From positions 25,358,429 through 25,422,428 of the forward strand of contig OW285187.1 of assembly GCA_935421135.1 (NCBI GenBank): a stretch of DNA of 64,000 bases. The letters run 5' to 3'. The notes beneath the pieces were generated by a model, which had not been told where the DNA came from, searched no databases, and worked only from the letters and a program-made list of their open reading frames with translations. The translations under genes and the position numbers were made by a program. Positions 26,001-37,736 of the stretch are shown piece by piece. Positions within the stretch are counted from its first letter, which is position 1; each line of letters starts with the position of its first letter. The stretch comes from Bugulina stolonifera. Lineage: Eukaryota; Bryozoa; Gymnolaemata; Cheilostomatida; Bugulidae.

Positions 26001-29000
26001 CTTTTATATTATAAAAAGTACTAATTCAAATTGTTATGATATTGCTAGGTGGCAAGTAAAATATGCCTGACAATAGATCACTGGACAGCAAGACGAAGAG
26101 GGTACCTGGGGGTGACTGGTCACTGGTATTCTAAGGAATCACGAATGAGGCATGCATGCTTGGCGCTAAGACGAATTCAAGGAAAGTGCACATACGATGC
26201 CATTGCTGAAGTCATTCATACCATTATAGCAGACTATGGGTTACACGGTAAGGTGACTCACTGTATAACTGACAGTGGGTCAAATATGATCAAAGCTTTC
26301 AAAGAGTTTTCAGTAAATCAAGAGAATGATGAGCATGACAGTGACAGTGATACTGAAACAGAAGAATTCCACATTGGTGATGCTCTCGATCAACCTCAAG
26401 CTGTGCTCCCACCACACATGAAGTGTGCTGCTCATAGGTTGAGCCTCATAGCTACAGAGGATGTGAAGGACGCTCTGGAGAATCCGATATGTAAGAAATT
26501 ATTTCGATCGATGATGGCAAAGGTACAAGCTGTTTTTAACAAGCAATCTAGATCCAGCTTGGCAAGGGATAAGATTGTGGAGATGCTGGAACGTTTGTTT
26601 GTAATACCTAACTCGACTAGATGGAACAGTTGGTACGATGCTCTGGTTCGAGTTGATCAATTCCTTAATCAGAAACCCAATGAGATGCTCAATCTCTTTC
26701 GCCACTTTGATATAAGGCCCATTCTACCTGAGGAGCATGTAGTAATAAAAGAATATTTATTTGGGATGAAGCCGGTGGCCAATGCTCTTGATGTACTTCA
26801 GGGTGAAGATGAAGTAACTGCTGGGTATCTTCTACCAACACTAAGAATTGTCCTTGAGGACCTTGAGTCCATTACAGATATGAAATATATGAGTGGACTT
26901 GTAACAGCTCTACAGGGAGCCATTCAATATCGCTTTCAAGAAGAATTGGAGTCGACATGGTTTAAGGTATCTGCAGCTATTCACCCAAGCTTTAAACTTT
27001 ATTGGGTAAAAGAAGAAGAGGCCGATTTTATATCAACTGTGGTGAAAGCAAAACTGAGGGAGATGGAGGAAGCAGAGCCTACTCAATCACCTGTGCCCAC
27101 AACCTCAGATGACACAGAGCCTCCAGCAAAAAAGTCACTCTTCTGGAGATTGGAAAAAAAGCGCATGGAGTCCACTTCATCAAAGACTGGACTTGTCTCA
27201 CTATGGGAAGACTGGGTTAAGTCAGCAGACTGCGAAGTTCCTACCAGATTGTGGCCTGTGTTTGTCAAGTTTAACACTACACTCTGCAGTTCTGCACCAG
27301 TTGAACGGTTATTTTCCCTGGGAAAACGTGTTTTGACACCAAATCGCTCCTTGTTAAGTGACGCTAACTTTGAACTGACTACAATGCTTGCCTTTGACAG
27401 TATGAAGAGAAGGTGTTTGGTACAGGGCAATGCTGGTATTATTGCTAAAGTTTGAGCTATAACTGTGAGAATGTGTTGTGTTGTACTATCATTATATTTT
27501 TATCTTTGCAATATATTATATTAATAAATACTTTGTTTAACTCATCTTGATCCATCATTTTTCTAGATACCTGGAAAATGTATTGAAAGTTGTTATACCC
27601 ATATACATGTGCATTTTCTAAAAGCGTCATCGATTGTAAAATCGATTGAAGTACAATCTTTGATTTGGTAAAGTGACAATCGAATGCTTGTATTCTTTGG
27701 TTTAACCAGCATAATCGAAAATCGAAAATCGAATGCAAAAGTAGATCAAAGTTCCCAACCCTGTCTAGTACTCCACACCTAGTTGGTTCAACAGCACACA
27801 GCTAACTATCAGCTGTACAACATTTTACCAAAACAAGTTTTCCATGTTGCTACTGCCTTCCACAAAAACCTGGTATCAGCTATTAGCTCAAAGCTTAGGC
27901 AACAATACTGCATGTATTGGGTATTTAATCTAGGCTACTTTTTTGGCATAATTCTTACACTGTAAGACATGTACGTAAAATGCATATGATTGTAGGCCTA
28001 TAGATGATGAATAATAAGACGAGACACATTTTTATATTTTTGTTGACTCGACAAAAATATAAAATACAAAAATATAAAAATGCGTGCGTCTCGTCTTGTT
28101 ATTTATCATTAAGATACTTGCTTGCACCAAAATTCTCCAATTGTATAAATATATATGTAGACCAGTTTATTAATAAATAACATTAATGGTGATAGGTTAC
28201 ACAAGTGCATTATTATACATACAAACACAGTTCATCTACATGTATCTATGTTACACTATAATAAATTATTATTCTACCAGTGACAGACTTTAGTAAGATA
28301 GTTTATATGTACATGATATGCTATACGATATGCTATAGACATGCTATATGAGTATGCTATATACATTGTAGCAACTAGAAACTAAAATAATGCTAGAAGT
28401 AATATGCAGCATATAAATAAGACTAGATGTAATATGCAGCATATACATATAAATATGGAGTTAGTCATCATTTCTGTTGTTGAATTTAAGGCAACAGAAC
28501 ACATTTCTTAGAGCTCTTCTGATACGTTTTCTTAGGCTAAGTCTCTCTGTAGTATCTACTGAGGGAGTAGTTATAACATCCCCTTCTTCAAACAGTAGAC
28601 TTAGATCTGCTGAACTTACTCCAGAATCTAATAATAATAGAATATCATGTAAAAATATCTAAATACCATAGTAATAAATGCAAATAATTCTGTTGTCTCT
28701 GTAAAACATGATTTTTGTGAATAATAATATGAAAGTGTGGGCTATATTAGACAATGTAAACTTACCAAATGTACTGATCATCTTCACTTCACTGTTGTTG
28801 AGTCTTTTATTGAGACAGGTTCATCATCTACTGAGTTAATAACACAACTAATTACTACTAATTACTAAGTAAACTATATATTATATGAATCTACAAAGCT
28901 ATACACAGAATCTTATAAACATACTTCAAGTTACGTAATTGTAAGTCCTGCTTGGTATACACTTTGCACCACCACAGATAGACATCTATATACGTAGACC

Positions 29001-32000
29001 AATAAACATACTTGTAGATAATAGGTATATAATCATCACCTTTGTTAGTAGAAGACTCGGTAATCATATTATAAGACTGGCTACTCTGGTTTATTTCCTG
29101 TACATGAACTGAGTCACTCTTAGACACGCCCACTTCTAGATTTGATAAGTCGTCCTCTGTCCTCCATGACTTTAAGATATTCTGCCCTAAGAGGTAGAAA
29201 CATAAACTATATAATTATTATGATATACAACCATTTTTAGACCACGTTAGGATAACTCCATATACTCTTTTGTATAATTCATGTAGATAGTCTACCAAAT
29301 AAACTGGCTTGCATGATGTATATGCGTATATAATTAAATACTTGCTTACCATTTTCTGCTGTGGAGTTGTCACACATTGGATTCAATTTATTTTCCTCAA
29401 AAACCTGCTCATACTCATCAAAGTCATCTAGATTACCGATATCTGACTTTATCAGATTAGTAGCAGGAACTGTAAATAGAGAGAATTATTATTGTAATGT
29501 TGATTTCCTCAGCTCTGCAGCTGGTGTGAATTGGTGTCTGGTTAGAACCCCTAACCTGAGACATCCAACACTTTCCTCAGTATAGTTGCCGTTCCTAGTA
29601 GAGCAGAAAATTGAATCCTGTCTACTTCCTTCCGCTGTATATCAATCATCCCCAGATATTCTTCTAGCTTCATTATTATCGCTCATGTTGATTTCCTCAG
29701 CTCTGCAGCCGGTGTGAGTTGGTGTCTGGTTAGAACCCCTAACCTGAGACATCCAACACTTTTCTCAGTATAGTTGCCGTTCCTAGTAGAGCAGAAAATT
29801 GAATCCTGTCTAATTCCTTCTGCTGTATATCAATCATCCCCAGATATTCTTCTAGCTTCATCACTGCTCCCAGTGCTCCTACGACAACAGGGATCACATT
29901 TACAGATGTTTCCCAAAGTCTCTGTAACTCTCTCGCCAAATCTTGATATTTCTCAACCTTTTCTCTTTCCTTCTCTTCTACTCTAGCATCCCCAGGTACT
30001 GCGATGTCAATAATCCACGTGTGGTCCATATCCTTGTCTTTCACGACGATGTCTGGTCTGCGGGCTTGTATCACATGATCAGTCTGAATGTTGAAGTCCC
30101 ACAAAATCTTTGCTTTGTCATTTTCTGTCACTTTTCCTGTATTATGTTCATACCAGTTCTTAGCATGCGGAAGTTCATATCTCCTGCACAGATTCCAATG
30201 CACTAATTGTGCGACCTTGTCATGTCTCTTTTTATAATCTGTTTGAGCCATCTTAGAACACTCGCTTAGAATGTGAAAAACTGTTTCATTTCTTTCATTA
30301 CACATTCTGCACAGAGGTGTTCCAGATTGCTTTTCTATATTCACTTTTCTCCATCGTGTTGGTAATGCCTGGTCTTGTGCTGCTGTGATCAGTCCTTCGG
30401 TCTCTTTTTTCATATATCCATTTTTCATCCACTTATATGTCTTCTTTCTGTCTGTCTTGTCTGCTATTTTTGTATACTGTCCGTGTAGTGCCTTCTCTTT
30501 CCATTCCTTCTCGCTGGTTTCTCTTTGACTGTCCTGGTATTCTCTTTTCGTTTTCTCCTTCATCAATTTCTTCAAAAATCTATTATATCCTTTCTCTTCG
30601 CACCTGATGTAATCCGACAGTCCATGTTCCTCTGTCCTCACTGTTTCTTCTGCTGATCTTAGTCCTCTTCCACCCTCATTCCTCGGTAGGTACAGTCTAG
30701 CCACATTAGCTCTTGGATGCAACGCTCTATTGATAGTCATAAGTTTCCGTGTCTTCCTGTCTATGCCTTTTAAGTCATCCTGCGTCCAATCTAGTATCCC
30801 CCCAGAGTATCTGAGCACAGCAACTGCCCCTGTGTTGATTGCCTTGATAACATTTCCTCCATTCAGTTTAGATTCCAATAGCAGTTTTACTCTTCTTATG
30901 TACTCACTTCTCATTTTGTCTTTCATTTCCTTGGTCTTTATTTCACTAGCCTCTAGTACTCCTAGGTATTTGTAGCCTTCACCTCCTAGGTCTTTCATCA
31001 TTTCTCCATCAGGTAACAGTATACCCTCATCCACCTCTCTCTTTCCTCTCTTCAAAACTATGCTGGCACACTTCTGAATTCCAAACCTCATCCTTACATC
31101 TTGTGTGAATATTCTCACTGTCTGAACCAAAGACTCCAATTGGCTTTTGTTACCCCCATATAACTTCAGATCGTCCATGTAAAGCAGATGGTTCACCTTC
31201 CCAGATACTGATCTGTTTAGGCAATAACCCTGCTTTACCTCCCGTAGCATCACACTCAATGGAATCAGACAAATGATAAACAGCAAGGGTGACAATGAGT
31301 CTCCTTGAAATATTCCTCTTTTGATATCCACCTTAGCCAGCTGTTGCCCGCCACATTCCAAATTCGTGGTCCACTCCTTCATACTTCTACAAAGAAATTT
31401 TCTGGTTCCCTCTGCCACTCCTACCATCTCAAGTGTCTCAGATATCCATGAATGTGGTACTAAATCGTACGCTTTTTGGTAGTCTATCCACCCCATTGCA
31501 AGTCCTGTTTTCCGCTGTTTACAATCCCTCATAATCACTTTATCAAGCATCAGATGATCTTTCGTTCCACGGTATCCTTTTCTGCATCCCTTTTGTTCTT
31601 CTCCCAGAAGATCTTTCTCCTCAAGATATCTGTAGATTTCCTCGGATAGCATTGAGGTGAGGATCTTCCAAACAATCGGTAGGCAGGTTATAGGTCTATA
31701 GTTTCCTGGTGCTCGTCCTTTGTTTACATCCTTTTGTATCAATACAGTTCTTCCAGTTGTCATCCATACAGGAATGTGTGCATTCTCCAGGCACTCATTC
31801 AGGTGTTCTACAAGTTTGCTGTGAAGGTTGGTCAGGTTTTTGATCCAAAATCCTTGCACGGCATCTGGTCCCGGAGCTTTCCAGTTTGGTAGTTTCACAA
31901 GCGCCTTTTTCAACATGTCTGCGCTAATCTCCACATCCTGCTGTTTATCGGGTCTTTGTAGCTTCTCCCTCACTCTGGTTATCCATGGCGCATCCTCATC

Positions 32001-34313
32001 ATGTTCAGCAGCTTGTCCCCAGATGTCTTTCCAGAATGCTTTAATAATTATTAAAGCATTAATAATAATGCTTAATAATGCTTATTATTATTATTATTAT
32101 TATTCATGTTGATTTCCTCAGCTCTGCAGCCGGTGTGAGTTGGTGTCTGGTTAGAACCCCTAACCTGAGACATCCAACACTTTTCTCAGTATAGTTGCCG
32201 TTCCTAGTAGAGCAGAAAATTGAATCCTGTCTACTTCCTTCCGCTGTATATCAATCATCCCCAGATATTCTTCTAGCTTCATCACTGCTCCCAGTGCTCC
32301 TACGACAACAGGGATCACATTTACAGATGTTTCCCAAAGTCTCTGTAGCTCTCTCGCCAAATCTTGATATTTCTCAATCTTTTCTCTTTCCTTCTCTTCT
32401 ACTCTAGCATCCCCAGGTACTGCGATGTCAATAATCCACGTGTGGTCCATATCCTTGTCTTTCACGACGATGTCTGGTCTACGGGCTTGTATCACATGAT
32501 CAGTCTGAATGTTGAAGTCCCACAAAATCTTTGCTTTGTCATTTTCTGTCACTTTTTCTGTATTATGTTCATACCAGTTCTTAGCATGCGGAAGTTCATA
32601 TCTCCTGCACAGATTCCAATGCACTAATTGTGCGACCTTGTCATGTCTCTTTTTATAATCTGTTTGAGCCATCTTAGAACACTCGCTTAGAATGTGAAAA
32701 ACTGTTTCATTTCTTTCATTACACATTCTGCACAGAGGTGTTCCAGATTGCTTTTCTATATTCACTTTTCTCCATCGTGTTGGTAATGCCTGGTCTTGTG
32801 CTGCTGTGATCAGTCCTTCGGTCTCTTTTTTCATATATCCATTTTTCATCCACTTATATGTCTTCTTTCTGTCTGTCTTGTCTGCTATTTTTGTATACTG
32901 TCCGTGTAGTGCCTTCTCTTTCCATTCCTTCTCGCTGGTTTCTCTTTGACTGTCCTGGTATTCTCTTTTCGTTTTCTCCTTCATCAATTTCTTCAAAAAT
33001 CTATTATATCCTTTCTCTTCACACCTGATGTAATCCGACAGTCCATGTTCCTCTGTCCTCACTGTTTCTTCTGCTGATCTTAGTCCTCTTCCACCCTCAT
33101 TCCTCGGTAGGTACAGTCTAGCCACATTAGCTCTTGGATGCAACGCTCTATTGATAGTCATAAGTTTCCGTGTCTTCCTGTCTATGCCTTTTAAGTCATC
33201 CTGCGTCCAATCTAGTATCCCCCCAGAGTATCTGAGCACAGCAACTGCCCATGTGTTGATTGCCCTGATAACATTTCCTCCATTCAGTTTAGATTCCAAT
33301 AGCAGTTTTACTCTTCTTATGTACTCACTTCTCATTTTGTCTTTCATCTCCTTGGTCTTTATTTCACTAGCCTCTAGTACTCCTAGGTATTTGTAGCCTT
33401 CACCTCCTAGGTCTTTCATCATTTCTCTATCAGGTAACAGTATACCCTCATCCACCTCTCTCTTTCCTCTCTTCAAAACTATGCTGGCACACTTCTGAAT
33501 TCCAAACCTCATCCTTACATCTTGTGTGAATATTCTCACTGTCTGAACCAAAGACTCCAATTGGCTTTTGTTACCCCCATATAACTTCAGATCGTCCATG
33601 TAAAGCAGATGGTTCACCTTCCCAGATACTGATCTGTTTAGGCAATAACCCTGCTTTACCTCCCGTAGCATCACACTCAATGGAATCAGACAAATGATAA
33701 ACAGCAAGGGTGACAATGAGTCTCCTTGAAATATTCCTCTTTTGATATCCACCTTAGCCAGCTGTTGCCCGCCACATTCCAAATTCGTGGTCCATTCCTT
33801 CATACTTCTACAAAGAAATTTTCTGGTTCTCTCTGCCACTCCTACCATCTCAAGTGTCTCAGATATCCATGAATGTGGTACTAAATCGTACGCTTTTTGG
33901 TAGTCTATCCACCCCATTGCAAGTCCTGTTTTCCGCTGTTTACAATCCCTCATAATCACTTTATCAAGCATCAGATGATCTTTCGTTCCACGGTATCCTT
34001 TTCTGCATCCCTTTTGTTCTTCTCCCAGAAGATCTTTCTCCTCAAGATATCTGTAGATTTCCTCGGATAGCATTGAGGTGAGGATCTTCCAAACAATCGG
34101 TAGGCAGGTTATAGGTCTATAGTTTCCTGGTGCTCGTCCTTTGTTCACATCCTTTTGTATCAATACAGTTCTTCCGGTTGTCATCCATACAGGAATGTGT
34201 GCATTCTCCAGGCACTCATTCAGGTGTTCTACAAGTTTGCTGTGAAGGTTGGTCAGGTTTTTGATCCAAAATCCTTGCACAGCATCTGGTCCCGGAGCTT
34301 TCCAGTTTGGTAG

Positions 34314-34357
<44 letters not shown>

Positions 34358-37300
34358 GTACTACTAATGGCAATTCCGAAGGGCCTTGGGTTCCCAGTAC
34401 TGAGTTAAGAGTTCCCAAGAGAAAGCAATTTCAGCGGTACTGGGAATTGAATCTTTCAGGGAAAGCCTGAAGTATCTTACCGGCCCAGCACTAATGTACA
34501 GTGTATATTATCAATAGATATTCCTACATAAATACATAGATATAGTGTGTATATCTCACCATTTGTATATATTCAACTCCATCAGGGACTATAGTCTTAT
34601 CATTTTCACTATCCAACTCCTTATTCCACTCTGTATATAATATTATTATGTTACAATGTATAACATGTCTAATAGTTTGGAGTTATGTTCTCTTATCAGG
34701 TAATAATAGTTGTTAGAGAAGTTGTCTCCTCTTACAATTCAATGCCAATTTCACAATGTTATTGTCTATCCTACATATACATGTAGTATTTGAGTAACTC
34801 AGTAATATGAATAGCCTGTGCACGATTGTATATCAAAGAAAATGTTCTTTAGTATGATTATTGTACTAACCAACAAGAGCAGTAAACTCCACTCCATCAG
34901 GTACGATAGTCTTAGAATCATCTAAATTATCACTACTAGTACCAATATCCTTCATCAACTTACATCTGAAATAAATAAAAATACAATGAATATTATTCTA
35001 CTTTCATAATAATCTTAATATACAGTATAGTATAGCGTTTACTGCGTTTATCGCAAGTTTTAACCGACAGTCCTAGTGAAATGCTCTACTGTAACATCAC
35101 ATAAATTATTAAATCCAAATATATTTATTATATAGTATTCTAGTTTTTGTATAGTCTACAAAGCATATGTATGTAAATGTACATGTATAGGTGCTATATG
35201 TACACAGTGTACCCCAGTGTATATATAGGGCCCAAATAATTATTAGCATAGCACTTTGACTTAGTTTTATCATTATGTAACTCGTTGAGTGAACCACAAC
35301 GAGTGTTCTGAAAACTGACTTCTCTATTTAGTTCAGTTGTAATCAACTAATAAACATACTAAACACTACTTGTATCACATGTACATTATACATACACATA
35401 GTAGACATAATATGTAAATATATAAAATTATTTAGCAGCAAAATTAAGTTTGTGAGTAGAGAACAGAGGAAGGGAAACCTACGATATGAGAGACTAAATA
35501 TCACATGCTTAGACTTACATTATATAGTCGATACACGACTCAGACACCATATTCTGCTCCATACACGACATTCTATATATGAGATAGTATATAGATAATA
35601 TCATAGAAAAACAAATCACTTTATCGTATGTTTAATAGTCCGAGAGAGAGAGAGAGTTAATATATATTCTGGTATACTCATCACAATCTGAACTAACAAT
35701 GGTCTGAGATGAGTTATACTGTTTACTTTGTGTCATAAGTTGATTGTTGAAAGTTATGTATTAATTTATAATAAAATACAATAATGATTATGTTATTCTG
35801 TTGGAAAGTTATCTTCCCTTCTACTTGTAATACAACCCGATAACTAAATAACGATTATATATTTTATGGGATTACAATAATTGTAGTAATAATTATGTAT
35901 AATATTGAATGATTAGATTATGAACGAGCTATTGGCAGTTCAACATTTTCTATGGTCATAATGTAAGTTATTGTACAAATGAAAAGTCAAAAGTACCAGT
36001 TTATACATTCCCCACAATTTGAAAGCAAGCCTAGTCTTCATTTACATTTATTTGTCATGTTTGACTTTGTTGTATGTTTACTAACTGCTAGTCCCATAAT
36101 ACAAAGGTTTCTAAACAATATTATTCTCAACGATAATTAGCACTATGTTACTGTATCCCCTGCACCACTGTAAGCCACTCCACCACTGTACACCTTACAC
36201 TACTGTACACGCTATACCGCTGTATCCACTCCACCACTGTATCCACTGTACCACTGTATCCACTCCACCACTGTACACCTTACACTACTGTACACGCTAT
36301 ACCACTGTATCCACTCCACCACTGTATCCACTGTACCACTGTATCCACTCCACCACTGTATCCACTATACCACTGTATCTACTCCACCACTGTATCCACT
36401 ATACCACTGTATTCACTATACCACTGTATCCACTCCACCACTGTATCTACTACACCACAGTCTCCACTACACCACTGTACCCACTATACCACTGTATCTA
36501 CTCCACCACTGTATCCACTATACCACTATATCCACTACACCACTGTATCCACTATACCCTGTATCCACTATACCACTGTATCCACTCTACCACTGTATCT
36601 ACTCCACCACTGTATCCACTACACCACAGTCTCCACTACACTACTGTACACGCTATACCACTGTATCCACCACACCACAGTCTCCACTATACCACTGTAT
36701 CCACTACACCACTGTATCCACTATACCACTGTATCCACTACACGACTGTAGTAACCATGATGTTCCTGCTGCAGATGCTGGTGGCCCAGGGTGCTGTACC
36801 TTTTATTAGGACTAACATTCCACAAACCTGCTTGGCATTTGATAGTACTAACCCCATATATGGGGCAACCTCCAACCCACATAACTCCAGCAGATCTTGT
36901 GGGGGTTCCTCTGGTGGTAAGCTTGATTCACTCCTTACTTTACCTTAGTGTGCTGTGTAAACTCTGTATATCAACTCTTTCCTCTCCATGGAATTCCCTC
37001 TTGGCCCAGAGTTATTAATTTCCGGTAAGTGGGTCATAGGCCTATGCTCATTGTTGTTCAAATTTTCTAAACTACATTTTATTGATGTAACAATTATAAT
37101 TATGGTGCATATACTGTACATCTGATCTGCTCTCAACTTATGCATTTCTTATACTAATACATTTCCTGTTTACATGTACAATGTAGGTGAAGGAGCAGCT
37201 ATAGCTACAGGAAGCTCTATACTCGGCTTTGGCAATGATATCGGTGGTAGTGTTAGGATTCCAGCAGCCTTTTGTGGTATTTACTCTTTGAAACCGACAG

Positions 37301-37682
37301 CTGGTAGACTCAGTTTCCATGGCGATAAAGTTGTTGACTTGAATGAGAGGATTGGTTAGTAAATGTGTATACTATACATTTCTATAGGTTAGTGCTAGTA
37401 TTTGTATAATATGTACATTCACATATACATGTATGTATAATATGTAATAGTATATACTACTCAAGCTCACTATATATACCTTATACGGCATGATGTCTGT
37501 GTCATCTACTCTGTTATAGTGACGGTAACATGTGGACCAATGGGAAGAGATGTAGACTCACTGATAGCTGCCATGAAAACTCTCTCTATGCGAGAATCTC
37601 TCTTAGTAGACCCATACGTACCTCCAGTATCATTCAATGATGAGGTGGGAGATAGTGATAGTAGCAGTAGCAGTAGGGATAT

Positions 37683-37736
<54 letters not shown>

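Larger units (their letters stand above)
28461..35571 (-). pseudogene. Antisense gene nested in FAAH-A intron 4, broken copy
   Basis: Seven minus-strand exons correspond one to one with the intact copy at 52761-55835: 35519-35571 (start), 34871-34965, 34560-34630, 29350-29469, 29040-29186, 28766-28827 and 28461-28627. Splice sites are retained. Exon 3 is 71 bases against 75 in copy B; the 4-base loss changes the phase and brings a stop (TGA) early in exon 4, leaving about 78 aa. Exon 6 is 62 bases against 78, a 16-base loss that also brings a stop. Three LINE insertions swell intron 3 to about 5 kb. It could still yield a short peptide, but the conserved C-terminus is out of reach. Confidence 0.7.

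Noticed and set aside
29774..33396. Plus-strand frames of 70-94 aa opposite the LINEs
   Set aside because: Found identically in both LINE copies as antisense of the polymerase frame.
36147..36755. CRISPR array
   Set aside because: 17-bp direct tandem units without spacers, in an animal intron.
36145..36948. 267-aa frame with repeated His, Cys, Thr and Tyr residues ending in FAAH exon 5
   Set aside because: 17-bp minisatellite in intron 4 that happens to stay open and runs into exon 5.
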